Shown: positions 26,394 to 35,988 of the stretch, piece by piece
How the letters are laid out: each line of letters starts with the position of its first letter
Numbering within the stretch: the stretch's first letter is position 1
Assembly (NCBI GenBank): GCA_035296965.1
Contig: DATGZX010000114.1
Coordinates: 119,276-183,275 of the forward strand
Direction of reading: 5' to 3'
Length of the DNA stretch: 64,000 nt
DNA from: DATGZX01 sp035296965
Lineage (GTDB): Bacteria; Planctomycetota; Planctomycetia; Gemmatales; Gemmataceae
Notes under the pieces: model-generated
Databases searched by the model: none
What the model was told of the DNA's origin: nothing
What the model saw: only the letters and a program-made list of their open reading frames with translations
Program-made: the position numbers and the translations under genes

Positions 26394-27095
26394 CTACTTC
26401 TTGTCGTCGCGCTTGCCTTCTTCGCCGAGAGCGTTTTCCAGTGCCTTGATGGCCTCTTCAATCCCTTCCATACTGGGATTGATTCGATAGGCGTGGCGGA
26501 AGGCTTTCAGAGCTGCCCGGTGTTTGCCCAGCTCCATGTAACAGCGGGCCATGCCGGCAGCCGCGCCGAAATGATAGGGGTTCAGTTTGAGGACCCTCTC
26601 GCAATCGGCGATGGATTTTTGCCATTCTTCGGTCTGAAAGTGCAGGATCGCGCGTTGGTTGTAGGCCTCGGAAAAATTGGGGCACTTGGCGATCAAATTG
26701 TCGAGGGCCTCGCGTTTCTTGCGGCGATCGCGCGTATTCATAAGTCGCTGAAGTTCTGCGTTGCTTGCCGGGATCTCCGCGCGGAACCAAAGAGACCAGA
26801 GCGCATCCGCTGCGAATTGCCGGACGCCCCGATCCTCGTCATGCAACATGCAGGCTACCGCCTCATTGGAGGCCCTCATCGTCCCCATGAGGCCTAGTGC
26901 CAAAAGAGCGGCGCGCCGCCCGCGGACATCGCTGCTGGCGAGCAGCCGCTGCAGCGTGCCTTCGTTGTAGCGAGCTGCCACCTTTCTCTTGAATTTCTCG
27001 AGAGCAATGCGGACACGTCCTTCCCACGCCTTGGTGTCGTTGCCTTGGGCCTCGGGGAGTTCCTCGTAGTACTCGACCAAAAGCGCTGTGCCCAC
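26394..27095 (-). CDS. HEAT/TPR-repeat protein
   Basis: This is a protein of about 233 residues. The first half contains HEAT-like repeats (SSDVRGRRAALLALGLMG; DEDRGVRQFAADALWSLW) and the second half TPR repeats (AYNQRAILHFQTEEWQKSIA; GAAAGMARCYMELGKHRAAL). It is presumably a protein-binding scaffold; the partner is unknown. I chose a GTG start at 27095 because GAGGGGG lies 8 bases upstream. A longer frame from an ATG at 27203 adds 36 residues of uneven, Cys-rich sequence. The C-terminal tail is charged (EEGKRDDKK). It lies downstream of the membrane protein/tricorn pair on the same strand after a 219-base gap. Confidence 0.7.
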   Translation of the reverse strand: MGTALLVEYYEELPEAQGNDTKAWEGRVRIALEKFKRKVAARYNEGTLQRLLASSDVRGRRAALLALGLMGTMRASNEAVACMLHDEDRGVRQFAADALWSLWFRAEIPASNAELQRLMNTRDRRKKREALDNLIAKCPNFSEAYNQRAILHFQTEEWQKSIADCERVLKLNPYHFGAAAGMARCYMELGKHRAALKAFRHAYRINPSMEGIEEAIKALENALGEEGKRDDKK

Positions 27096-27314
27096 TTTTA
27101 TACCCCCTCTGTATTTGCAAAGCGGGAAGGCTGCCTGCTTCCTGGCTGTAGTACAACAGCAGTCCGAAGCCGCGCGGGCGTCTCCGATCTGCAGCGCTGC
27201 CACCCCCCGCCGTTCTAGGCCCTCTCATTCTAAGGATGGCGGTTCCGAGTGGTAGGGCCATCCCCTTTTCGCAGTCTATGGTCGCCTCCGCAGCGCTGCA
27301 ACTCAAATAGGGCA

Positions 27315-28070
27315 TCACTTTCCGGCATCGACCAGTTTGCGGTCAGCAGTCGTGTACAGCACCGTCGCGATGTAAAGCAGGATAAGAACGAGCGAAGTCC
27401 CAACGCCAATAAGAATTGCCGCCAGAAGAGCATGTCCGCGGGATTCAGGGGCCGCGTAGATCAGGAAATAGCTGAAGAGCAAAGCCGAACCGCCGCCCGC
27501 GAGACTGATCAGCAAGTGCATGATGAAGAATATGCTCAGGAAGCCGATGCGCTTCACGCGACCGATCGGGAGTCCGAGTAACACGTTCATCTTGGCGACT
27601 TCGTAAATGAGGCCAATCCGGGTGCGGATCAAAAGGAAACCGGTGAATACGGCAAGCACCGCAAGGACGCCAAACGTGACAGGCAATGCCAGAAATTGGA
27701 TCGTCTCGATGGGCACCATGAGAGCGACGGTTGGCTTGACGTTGAGAATGGCTCCGGATGCGGTCCAGAGGAGTGAAGCAACGGCAAGATAGATGCCCAC
27801 GGCACGATTGCGGTCGGTCACGAGCTGATGGATGGTACGGCTGCAATGCAGGTAGCGCATGCCGGCCGAGACTTCAGATTTCCCGATAGCATGGAAGCCC
27901 GCAGCTTCTTCCTCGCCGATCATCTCTATCGTATCGAGGCGCTTTTCCGTTGCTTCGTCCAGCGGGGCAGCGACGCCGGCCAGGCCGTCCAAATCCTTCA
28001 GGTCGGGAGGAGCAACTTTCGCTGCCATCTCGGCAGGCTGGGAGCGCGAAGGGGAAGGCTGGGTCGACAT
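27315..28070 (-). CDS. Hypothetical four-helix membrane protein
   Basis: This 251-residue protein has a 75-residue cytoplasmic-type N-terminus rich in Pro, Ala and Glu. Four hydrophobic segments follow, at about 92-112, 122-150, 180-205 and 215-240, with basic loops between (RTRIGLIYEVAKMN; IGRVKR). I do not recognise the family. AGGA lies 8 bases before the ATG. The start is 24 bases after the tricorn protease stop, so the two genes are likely one transcript. Confidence 0.7.
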   Translation of the reverse strand: MSTQPSPSRSQPAEMAAKVAPPDLKDLDGLAGVAAPLDEATEKRLDTIEMIGEEEAAGFHAIGKSEVSAGMRYLHCSRTIHQLVTDRNRAVGIYLAVASLLWTASGAILNVKPTVALMVPIETIQFLALPVTFGVLAVLAVFTGFLLIRTRIGLIYEVAKMNVLLGLPIGRVKRIGFLSIFFIMHLLISLAGGGSALLFSYFLIYAAPESRGHALLAAILIGVGTSLVLILLYIATVLYTTADRKLVDAGK

Positions 28071-28094
28071 TGCGGCATTCCTTTAGGTTGCAAG

Positions 28095-31000
28095 TCATTT
28101 CCGGCTCGCTGTCGGCACAGAGGCGGCGCCCTTCTGCTCCGTGCTCAGCGCCAGGCCCGAGTGCGTCTTCTTCCAGGCAACAACATCTTGCTGCACCACC
28201 TCGACGGCCTTTTCCAGCTGAGGATCGATCCCCTTGGCCAGCTGGTCGGGCAGCTGATCGACCAGAACATCCGGCACGACACCCTCTTTTTCCATGTCCG
28301 CGCCCGACGGTGTGAACACGCCAACCCGCGGTATGCGAAATTGTGAGCCGTCGATCAAGCGGACCGTGTAAGTACCAATGACATGTGCGCCAGTGGGCTG
28401 GCCTACCAGTTTCCCCAGGCCAAGTGTGCGAAAAGCACTTGGGAAGATCTCGGCGTCGCTATAGGAGCGGTTGTTGATGACGAGCACGACAGGCTTGGTC
28501 CATTTCCTATCGAAGGCGCGCATGACCATGCCCTGTCCCCCATTGCGCTGCCGGAAATAGGTATGGTCTCGGCCGCCCAGGTAGCTGAGGACCTGGTCGT
28601 GAGTATAACCGCCGCCGTTAAAGCGGACGTCGAGCACAATCGCGTCTTTGTCAAAGCTATCCGAATACAAGGAGCGCACGAACTTGTCCAGGCCTGCCTC
28701 ATCCATGCTTGGAATATGGATGTAACCGAGCTTGCCCTTGCTCAGCTCCGCCACCCGACGGGCGTTGTGCCCGACCCAGCGTTCATACATCAACTCGCGG
28801 GTCTTTTCCCTCCCCACAGCCTGGATTTCGACGCGGCGCTTGGCTTTCGGGTTGCTGGGATTCGTACCCACTTCCAGCACGACCGTTTCGCCTGATTTGG
28901 CATTGAGCAATTTGCTCACGTCTTCCCGTTCCGACAATTCAACGCCATCGATGCTCAAGACGATTTCGTCGGGTTTGAGCGTGAGGCCACGCCTGTCCGC
29001 GGGCCCGCGTTTCAGGATTTCGGCGATCTTGAGCCCGGGCCCCTGGTACGACTCATCGAAGAGCAGGCCCAGGTCCGCTGTGGTCTCCTCAGGAGGTGGA
29101 GCTATCCCCGCGATGCCCAGATGCGATGCGTTCAGCTCCCCCAGCATCAAGCTCACCAGACCGTAAAAATCTTCGCGGAGCGCCACATGCTTTACCAGCG
29201 GACGATATTTGTCTCGGATCGCCGTCCAGTCGGCGCCGTGGTAGAGCGGATCGTAGAACTCCTCAGCCAGGGCTCTCCAGCTCTGCTCGAACATTTCATT
29301 GAATTCGTCGTCCCGGCGGATGGTGATCTTCGCGCTGAATGGTATTCTTCCGGAATCGCTACCAGGCATGCTCATGCGGAAAAGCTCGCTGGACGGGCTG
29401 CTGCCCGCGCGGGCGGTGCGGATGGTGCCGGCACGGTCTCGGAAATAGATGACCTCGGACCCGCGCCTCGACCATTGAATTTGCTGCGGGTATTGGTTAC
29501 CGGTAGTCAAGCGCGTGAGATGGCTGCCGTCGCTGCTGGCCACCCAGAGGTCGGCGCCGCTTTGGCTGTGCGCACGAAAAGCTACTTTGTTCCCGTCCGG
29601 AGAAATGGCTCCCTCGTCAATCCGCAGGGGGGCAGGCTGCTCGACGCGCAGATGGATGTCTTCCCAATCGATGCTGCTGCTGGAGGGCGCATTCGGCGTT
29701 GCCGGCTTCTGCAGCGACAATACGAACAGGCTCTGTTCATCGCGGCGCCGCTCACTGATAAACGCAAGCTTTTTACCCCTGGCGCTCCAGGTTACATCGC
29801 CGTTGTAGGTTGCAAAGCGCGTGATGTTCTTGGACTCGCCTCCCGCCGCAGGGATGATGTACAGGTCACTCGCAAAATACCCGTCGCGCCTTGCATAAAC
29901 GATGTACTTCGAGTCAGGCGACCACTCGTAGTCGAAGACCTGGACCTCGCTCACGAGAACCTTCTGGTCGGTGCCGTCGGGATTCATGGTCCAGAGCTTC
30001 CCGGCGCGAATAAAGGCGACGCGCTTGCCGTTGGGCGCAAAGCTCGCGCCGATCTCGGCCTCAGGAGTGTTGGTCAATTGCTTAACTTTGAACTTGTGCG
30101 CCTCGACCAACTTGTCATGCTCGGGATCGTCGGATTCGAGCAAGTAGAGGTCTTCATAGCCGTTGCGATCCGATGCGAAGATGATTTTCTGCGCACCGCG
30201 CTCGGGAGACCAGGCGATGCCGTGATCGTTGGCGGGGTGGTCGGTCAGGCGCGTGGCTTTGCCTCCCGAAATGGGCATCAGGAAGATGTCGCCGTGGACG
30301 ACAAACGCTACATGTTTTTCGTCGCTGGAGAGCGAAAACTCCGAGGCGCCCTGGGTGAGCGTGATCGTGCGTTCCGTGTTGGTCTTGTCGTCCGCATGGA
30401 CTTCAATGGCCAGCTTGCGCGGGGAGCCGCCCTTGCTGGGTACCACCCACAGGTCCGCGCCGCATTCATATACGATCCACGCGCCATTGTGGCTGATGCG
30501 CGCCCTGCGAACGCCATCTTCCTTGTGAGACGTGATTTGTTCCGGCTTGGCCTTCGCGCCTACCGGCTGCCTTACGATGTTCGCCGGTGTGCCAAAATGC
30601 TCGCTCACATAAAAGAGCGACTGCCCGTCGGCCGCCCACATGGGCGAATTGTCGTGACCGTTGAAATCGGTGAGTTGCCGGCTGTTGCTGCCGTCGGCGC
30701 TACAGACCCAGATGTCGTCGTTGGAAGAGCCACGGTACCCTTTCCGATACCAGGCGCCAGGACCACGGACGTAAGCGATTGACTCCCCGTTGGGAGAAAT
30801 CACGCCATCCCGCCCCTCCGATCGCGTAATGCGCCGTACACGGCCTCCCTCAATCGGCACAGAATACAGCTCGTACCTGGTCGGAAAATCTGTGCTCCGC
30901 GTCGAAGTAAAGAGTACCGACTTACCGTCCGGCGACCAGCTGTTGATAATGTCATCGGCCGAATCGAACGTCAGGCGTTTGGGTTTGCCTCCTTGCACCG

Positions 31001-31292
31001 AAACAACGAACACGTCGTAGCTGCCATGCCGGTTCGAACTGAACGCAATCGACCGGCCATCGGGGCTAAAAACTGGAAAGATGTCGTGTGCTTCGTGCAA
31101 CGTGACCGGCCGCGCGACGCCGCCGATCGTCTCCACAATCCAGACATCGCCGAGGTAACTGAACGCCACCAACCGGCCGTCAGGCGAGATATCGGGCGTT
31201 CGCCCAAAGCGAATAGGCTCCTGGGCATGGGTTGTGGATATCAATGCTAGGGTTGCCACAAGGGCGAGGAGGAGACGGCGGGAATGGAGCAT
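28095..31292 (-). CDS. Tricorn-like protease (S41 family), exported
   Basis: This protein of about 1065 residues has a signal peptide (LHSRRLLLALVATLALI). Two beta-propeller regions occupy about residues 25-660, built of PD40/WD40-like repeats (ISPDGRLVAFSYLGDVWIV; FSPDGRSIAFSSNRHGSYDV). A PDZ domain (GLTLKPDEIVLSIDG) and an S41 peptidase domain follow. The nucleophile is in NNRSYSDAEIF, and the AGGGY-like segment is RFNGGGYTHDQ. In archaea tricorn trims peptides after the proteasome; exported bacterial homologues probably degrade peptides in the periplasm. The start is set at 31292, with AGGA upstream and the signal peptide directly after it; an ATG at 31322 is the alternative. Confidence 0.88.
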   Translation of the reverse strand: MLHSRRLLLALVATLALISTTHAQEPIRFGRTPDISPDGRLVAFSYLGDVWIVETIGGVARPVTLHEAHDIFPVFSPDGRSIAFSSNRHGSYDVFVVSVQGGKPKRLTFDSADDIINSWSPDGKSVLFTSTRSTDFPTRYELYSVPIEGGRVRRITRSEGRDGVISPNGESIAYVRGPGAWYRKGYRGSSNDDIWVCSADGSNSRQLTDFNGHDNSPMWAADGQSLFYVSEHFGTPANIVRQPVGAKAKPEQITSHKEDGVRRARISHNGAWIVYECGADLWVVPSKGGSPRKLAIEVHADDKTNTERTITLTQGASEFSLSSDEKHVAFVVHGDIFLMPISGGKATRLTDHPANDHGIAWSPERGAQKIIFASDRNGYEDLYLLESDDPEHDKLVEAHKFKVKQLTNTPEAEIGASFAPNGKRVAFIRAGKLWTMNPDGTDQKVLVSEVQVFDYEWSPDSKYIVYARRDGYFASDLYIIPAAGGESKNITRFATYNGDVTWSARGKKLAFISERRRDEQSLFVLSLQKPATPNAPSSSSIDWEDIHLRVEQPAPLRIDEGAISPDGNKVAFRAHSQSGADLWVASSDGSHLTRLTTGNQYPQQIQWSRRGSEVIYFRDRAGTIRTARAGSSPSSELFRMSMPGSDSGRIPFSAKITIRRDDEFNEMFEQSWRALAEEFYDPLYHGADWTAIRDKYRPLVKHVALREDFYGLVSLMLGELNASHLGIAGIAPPPEETTADLGLLFDESYQGPGLKIAEILKRGPADRRGLTLKPDEIVLSIDGVELSEREDVSKLLNAKSGETVVLEVGTNPSNPKAKRRVEIQAVGREKTRELMYERWVGHNARRVAELSKGKLGYIHIPSMDEAGLDKFVRSLYSDSFDKDAIVLDVRFNGGGYTHDQVLSYLGGRDHTYFRQRNGGQGMVMRAFDRKWTKPVVLVINNRSYSDAEIFPSAFRTLGLGKLVGQPTGAHVIGTYTVRLIDGSQFRIPRVGVFTPSGADMEKEGVVPDVLVDQLPDQLAKGIDPQLEKAVEVVQQDVVAWKKTHSGLALSTEQKGAASVPTASRK

Positions 31293-31727
31293 GAAGTGAA
31301 GTCCTGTTGCAAGACGGATCAAAGCCAGCCGCTACCTGGGGCAGCGGTGCAGGCGTGGATGGAATATCAAAGAGCCATTCTTTGCAGCATCTACCCGGAA
31401 TCGTCACTGGAAATGCATTTTAACGAGTAGATGAGGGCCAGCGAAAGAGGAGAAACGCTGCAAACTGCAGGGGATGGGGAAAGATGCAGCCAAATCTCGG
31501 TGCTTGGATTATAAAGCTCGGCTTGCTCGTGGTTCCGCCTTCACGAACTGTTCCGTGCTGAAGCGTGCAGTACGAACTCCTCAACTCGGACGAAACAGAG
31601 CACCGGTGTGATGGCAAGCAAACGTCGAGGCGCGCTGCCCTATTTGGCCAAGTCGTCTGGTCATCCTGCTGCGGAAGTGCTAGATTTTCTATTTCCAATT
31701 TTGAGGCGGTCAAGCGCGGAGTGAGTG
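31293..31727. other. Divergent intergenic region before tricorn gene and rplU
   Basis: These 435 bases separate the divergent tricorn protease and rplU genes and must hold both promoters and any rplU leader. A TAGATT at 31681-31686 could be a -10 box for rplU, but no convincing -35 was seen. The short frames here lack coding character. Confidence 0.45.
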
Positions 31728-32114
31728 ATGTACGCAGTGTTCGAAGATGGTTCTCGGCAGTATCGGGTGAGCGAAGGCGACGTCGTGAAGGTCGATTACC
31801 GAGAGGCTGAAATTGGGGCTCGGCTGGAGTTCCAGCGCGTTTTGTTGTTTCAGTCGGTTGATGGCTTGCGCATCGGTCAGCCCGTTGTCGAAGGTGCACG
31901 CATCCTGGGGGAGGTGGTGGACCATCCGTCCACGAAGACCTATATCCAGCACTTTCGTCGCCGGAAGAACTACCGCCGGTTTCGAGGGCATCGCCAACCT
32001 TACACTGCGGTACGCGTTCGTTCGATCTTGTTGCCTGGGATGGAGCCGCCGGCTGAGACGCCCGCGCCAAGTGCTGCAGAACAACCATCGACATCCGCCC
32101 CGGCAACGAGTTGA
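31728..32114 (+). CDS. rplU: 50S ribosomal protein L21
   Basis: This 128-residue large-subunit protein binds 23S rRNA. The L21 domain fills residues 1-103 (MYAVFEDGSRQYRVSEGD, KVDYREAEIG, TYIQHFRRRKNYRRFRGHRQ, the last being the basic rRNA-binding part). A 25-residue Pro/Ala/Ser/Thr-rich tail is added beyond the usual length. The ATG at 31728 has GGAG 6 bases upstream; a GTG at 31725 is too close to it. Unusually, rpmA (L27) does not follow. The next gene encodes an exported helical protein. Confidence 0.93.
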   Translation: MYAVFEDGSRQYRVSEGDVVKVDYREAEIGARLEFQRVLLFQSVDGLRIGQPVVEGARILGEVVDHPSTKTYIQHFRRRKNYRRFRGHRQPYTAVRVRSILLPGMEPPAETPAPSAAEQPSTSAPATS

Positions 32115-32194
32115 AGCTTCGTATAGGTATTGCAAGCTGAACAGCCTGCGCTGAGAATGTTCAGTCGTCCTTTCTGGGCACGGAGGCCTGGTTT

Positions 32195-33484
32195 ATGCGC
32201 AAACGGAAGCTGTTGTTCGCCGGCAGTCTCGTCCTTGCCAGCGCTGGCTTCATCGTCCTGTCTCTCGTTTACGGACAAGAGCAATTTCCTGCTGCCCAAC
32301 CCTCTGGCCCCGGTTCGCAGGGCCCTGCGGCAGCTCCGCCCAATGCAGGACGGCCTGCACGGGATTTCCGCAACCTCCCAAGCTTGCAGAAGCAGATGTT
32401 TCTGAGCCTCGAGCAAGGCAGCGATTGGCTGCGCAGGGCCAACCGTGCCGACGGCAGATTTGTCTACGGCCTTTTGCCCGACTTGAAATCCGCACTCGAA
32501 GGCGACCACTACCTCCGCCAGGTTGGAGCCGCCTACGCACTGGCGCGCGCGGCCAGTCTCCTGGGAGAAGAACGTTACGCGGCGGTCGCCCGCCAGGCGA
32601 TCCTCACTTTTCTCCTGGATACCACCATCGACCCGAAGGACCCGCAAGCACGTTACACGACGTTGCCGCTGATGGCAGTGAATCGTTTGGGGGCGGCAGC
32701 GCTCCTGGTCCTCGCCATCAACGAGCTGCCTTCGCCGGGCGACGACCTGCTAGAGCAGTCCGAACAGCTGTGCAGGTACATTCGCAAGCAGCAGGGAGCC
32801 GACGGTTCCTTGGATTATGCGGAGGGTGAAGCGAAAACAGACCTGGACCCGGACGCTATCAACTACTACCCGGGACAAGCGCTGCTTGCCGTCATTTGCA
32901 GCCAGCGCCACCGGCCCGCCGCCTGGAAGATCGACCTCGTCCGTAAGGCTCTGCCTTACTATCAAGCGTGGTGGCGGGCCCATCAGAACATGGCCTCGGT
33001 GCCCTGCCAGAGTGGGGCGTACGCTGAGGCGTTCCTGCTGACCAAGGAAAGGCCGTTCGCGGATTTTGTCTTCGAGATGAATGATTGGATTTGTGCGCTG
33101 CAGTACACCCAGCTCGACCCGCGCCACCCCATGTGGAGTGGCGGATTCATGGAATGGACAGATGGCCGCGCTGTCAGCGCAGTGGCGCAGGTCGGCTCGG
33201 CGGTCTATGCCGAGGGATTGGCCAACGCTTGCCGCCTGGCCTTTGAAACAGCGGACAAAGCTCGTTGCGAACGCTATCGCAGCGCGGTCGAACGTTGCCT
33301 GCAGTTCGTGAGCACGTTGCAGTATACGGACGCCAACACGCAGCACTTCGCGGATTGGTACCGCCCCCTGCTGATAGGCGGATTTCATGCGTCGCATCAA
33401 GATGGCACGCTCAGAATCGACTACACTGAACATGCCGTCTGTGCACTTGTGCAATATTTGACACTGCCCGAGCAAGCGCATTAG
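32195..33484 (+). CDS. Exported alpha/alpha-toroid protein of unknown function
   Basis: This 429-residue protein has an N-terminal signal peptide or anchor (KRKLLFAGSLVLASAGFIVLSLVYG) and a Pro/Gly-rich linker to about residue 60. The rest is helical, with a repeating pattern (YLRQVGAAYALARAASLLGE; RYAAVARQAILTFLL; RLGAAALLVLAINEL; AVAQVGSAVYAEGLANACRL) typical of six-hairpin alpha/alpha toroids such as glycosidases, lyases and terpene cyclases. A GSLDYAEGEAKTDLDPD segment and a YGLLPDL segment could line a cavity. No specific catalytic motif is recognised. It follows rplU by 80 bases and may share its transcript. Confidence 0.65.
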   Translation: MRKRKLLFAGSLVLASAGFIVLSLVYGQEQFPAAQPSGPGSQGPAAAPPNAGRPARDFRNLPSLQKQMFLSLEQGSDWLRRANRADGRFVYGLLPDLKSALEGDHYLRQVGAAYALARAASLLGEERYAAVARQAILTFLLDTTIDPKDPQARYTTLPLMAVNRLGAAALLVLAINELPSPGDDLLEQSEQLCRYIRKQQGADGSLDYAEGEAKTDLDPDAINYYPGQALLAVICSQRHRPAAWKIDLVRKALPYYQAWWRAHQNMASVPCQSGAYAEAFLLTKERPFADFVFEMNDWICALQYTQLDPRHPMWSGGFMEWTDGRAVSAVAQVGSAVYAEGLANACRLAFETADKARCERYRSAVERCLQFVSTLQYTDANTQHFADWYRPLLIGGFHASHQDGTLRIDYTEHAVCALVQYLTLPEQAH

Positions 33485-33643
33485 TGTTGGCCCTGAGCTC
33501 TTGTGAACGCATCCTCTGCGGCCAGCCTGGCTGCGCCAAGGTAGCCAGCGCGCACAGACAACAGTATACTGGTCCTTTTAGATGAGGAAGGAATCCTCGG
33601 AAGTTCCTGCGAGCCTTCGCACTCGCCCATAGGGTAGCCGACT

Positions 33644-34666
33644 ATGAGTTCTGAACGACCTTCCCAACCTCGGCCACCCTGCCGCAGCTTGACCGGCATT
33701 CGCATCATCGGCACGGGAAGCTATGTTCCCGATTCGGTGGTTACCAACGAACACTTGCGTCAGCGTTTTGGTTGCGATTCGGAATGGATCGTGAAGCGGA
33801 CCGGAATCCTGGAGCGCCGGCACGCGCTACCCCATCAGGCCACCAGCGATCTTTGCCACGAAGCAGGAAGGCGCTGCATCGAGAAGGCAGGCGTCAAACC
33901 CAAGGACGTGGACATGTTGATCGTGGCCACGTTCACGGCTGACATGACCTTTCCTTCTGCCGCCTGCCTGGTCCAGGAGCGCCTGCACCTAAACTGCCCA
34001 GCTTTCGAGATTCAGGCCGCCTGTTCCGGGTTCATGTACGCCTTGGTAACGGGGGCGGCGTACGTCCTCTCTGGTGCCAGCGATCTCGCGCTGATCATTG
34101 GAGGCGACTGCAATACGCGCGTTGTCAATCCGAATGATTTGAAGACGTTTCCCCTTTTCGGCGACGCCGCGGGCGCAGTGCTGCTCACGCGTGGCTCCGC
34201 AGAACAAGGTCTGATCAGCTACTGCCTTGGGGCTGATGGCTCGGGGGCCGATCTTCTGAGTCGGCCCGCCTGTGGCAGCCGGCTGCCGCCGACACCCGAG
34301 TTGCTGGAAAAGGGTATGCACTTCATGCACATGGATGGCCGAGCCGTTTTCCGCTGGGCCGTCGCCATTTTGTGTGATTCCATTCAGGACGTGCTCAAGG
34401 CAAGTAATCTGCGGCCAAGTGATATCGACCTTTACATCCCCCACCAGGCCAACATCCGCATTATCAATGCGGCAATCGACGTGCTGCACATCCCGCGCAG
34501 CAAAGTTCAGAATAGCATCGAGCGGTATGGAAACACTTCTGCCGCGTCCATCCCGCTGGGCATCGACGAAGCGCTGGCCGACGGACGCATCCATCCCGGA
34601 AGCCTGCTCGTCATGAGCGGCTTTGGCGCCGGCCTCTCCTGGGGCACCGGCGTTTGGCGCTGGTAA
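33644..34666 (+). CDS. fabH: Beta-ketoacyl-ACP synthase III family protein (FabH-like)
   Basis: This 340-residue condensing enzyme of the thiolase fold has the full KAS III triad: C127 in QAACSGF, H267 in PHQAN and N297 in YGNTSAA. FabH joins acetyl-CoA to malonyl-ACP to start fatty acid synthesis. There are no fabD, fabG or acpP genes adjacent, so it may be a specialised paralogue rather than the housekeeping enzyme. The N-terminal 16 residues (SSERPSQPRPPCRSLTG) extend beyond the usual start. It stands 103 bases before an acyl-CoA dehydrogenase gene on the same strand, which hints at a linked acyl-CoA pathway. Confidence 0.87.
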   Translation: MSSERPSQPRPPCRSLTGIRIIGTGSYVPDSVVTNEHLRQRFGCDSEWIVKRTGILERRHALPHQATSDLCHEAGRRCIEKAGVKPKDVDMLIVATFTADMTFPSAACLVQERLHLNCPAFEIQAACSGFMYALVTGAAYVLSGASDLALIIGGDCNTRVVNPNDLKTFPLFGDAAGAVLLTRGSAEQGLISYCLGADGSGADLLSRPACGSRLPPTPELLEKGMHFMHMDGRAVFRWAVAILCDSIQDVLKASNLRPSDIDLYIPHQANIRIINAAIDVLHIPRSKVQNSIERYGNTSAASIPLGIDEALADGRIHPGSLLVMSGFGAGLSWGTGVWRW

Positions 34667-34769
34667 AACATCTTTTCGTAGCCAACCTCTCCTTCAAGCT
34701 GGATAATATTCCTTTCCCACGAGATGCAGATCAATACTGTGCCGAGCCGTTCGGCCAAGGGAGGCAGCG

Positions 34770-35972
34770 ATGGACTTCGCAGTTCCGGCGGAACTCCGGG
34801 AGTTATGTCAGCGCGTTCGCATGTTCATCCGGGACGAGGTGATTCCACTGGAACCCCTCGAGAGTGGGGAGGACGGCCTTGCCGATGATGTTCTAGCGGC
34901 CGTGCGCCGCAAGGCACGCCAAGCCGGGCTCTGGGCGCCACAACTGCCGCGCGAGTTCGGCGGGCTGGGTCTCGAACCTCTGGGCTTGTGTATGGTCTTC
35001 GAAGAAGCCGGCCGCAGTACGCTTGGGGCCCTGGCGCTGCACTGTGCCGCTCCCGACGAAGGCAACATGCACCTTCTCCTGCGGGCCGCCACCGCGGAAC
35101 AAAAGCAAAAGTACCTCGAACCGCTGGCCCGAGGCGAAACGCGCTCGTGCTTCGCAATGACGGAACCGGCTCCCGGCGCCGGCGCCGATCCCACCCTGAT
35201 GCGGACGCACGCGGAAAAACGCGATAGTCGCTGGGTCATCAACGGTCACAAATGGTTCGCGACCGGCGCCAAAGGCGCCGCCTTTGCCATCGTAGCCGCG
35301 GTCACGGACGCCGCAGTGCCCGCAAAGCACGGGGTCACGCTCTTCCTGATCGATGCCGGCACTCCCGGCTATGACGTTGTCCGGACCATTCCGACAATGA
35401 CGGGTGGCGGCCAGGGAGGCCACTGCGAAGTGCGGCTGACGAATTGCGAAGCAGTCGACAGCCAGATCCTGGGTGGCCTGGGCAACGGCTTCAAGCTGAT
35501 GCAGGTACGCCTCGGCCCAGCCCGCTTGACACACTGCATGCGCTGGCTCGGCGCCGCCGCGCGCGCCACCGAGATCGCCAGGCGCTACGCGCTGGAACGA
35601 CAGGCCTTTGGCAAACTGCTCAGCGAGCACCAGGCCGTGCAATGGATGTTCGCGGACTCCGCCATCGACATCCACGCCTCGCGCCTGATCGTTCTCGAAG
35701 CAGCCTGGAAACTGGAGCATGGCGACGAAGCGCGCCAGGAAACGTCGATCTGCAAGGTCTTTGTCGCCGAAGCGGTGGGCCGGGTCATCGACCGCGCCGT
35801 TCAGATTTGCGGCGCCCTGGGTATCTCTTGCGACACCATCCTCGAACGTTTCTACAGAGACGTCCGCGCTTTCCGCATCTACGACGGCCCTTCCGAAGTG
35901 CATCGAATGGTTATTGCCCGGCAGATACTCAAGGGGAGTAGTCAGCAGGAAATGACCTTGCCGCGCACTTGA
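34770..35972 (+). CDS. Acyl-CoA dehydrogenase (ACAD10/11-like)
   Basis: This 400-residue FAD enzyme has the N-terminal helical domain (1-120), middle beta domain (CFAMTEPAPGAGADPT; WVINGHKWFATGA) and C-terminal helical domain of the family. Near the C-terminus it has IYDGPSEVHRMVIARQIL. The Asp in this position, where classical enzymes carry the catalytic Glu in YEGT, is the pattern of the ACAD10/11 clade. That clade acts with a kinase on 4-hydroxyacyl-CoAs. A kinase and a DUF6285 gene lie 0.8 kb downstream, which supports this. A GGGAGGCAGCG sits just before the ATG. It converges on the phosphatase gene with 16 bases between stops. Confidence 0.9.
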   Translation: MDFAVPAELRELCQRVRMFIRDEVIPLEPLESGEDGLADDVLAAVRRKARQAGLWAPQLPREFGGLGLEPLGLCMVFEEAGRSTLGALALHCAAPDEGNMHLLLRAATAEQKQKYLEPLARGETRSCFAMTEPAPGAGADPTLMRTHAEKRDSRWVINGHKWFATGAKGAAFAIVAAVTDAAVPAKHGVTLFLIDAGTPGYDVVRTIPTMTGGGQGGHCEVRLTNCEAVDSQILGGLGNGFKLMQVRLGPARLTHCMRWLGAAARATEIARRYALERQAFGKLLSEHQAVQWMFADSAIDIHASRLIVLEAAWKLEHGDEARQETSICKVFVAEAVGRVIDRAVQICGALGISCDTILERFYRDVRAFRIYDGPSEVHRMVIARQILKGSSQQEMTLPRT

Positions 35973-35988
35973 GACGACGGCCTGCAGG

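Noticed and set aside
29121..30782. 553-residue open frame on the plus strand
   Set aside because: It lies wholly inside the tricorn protease gene on the opposite strand and has no recognisable domain or ribosome-binding site; a shadow of GC-rich codon use.
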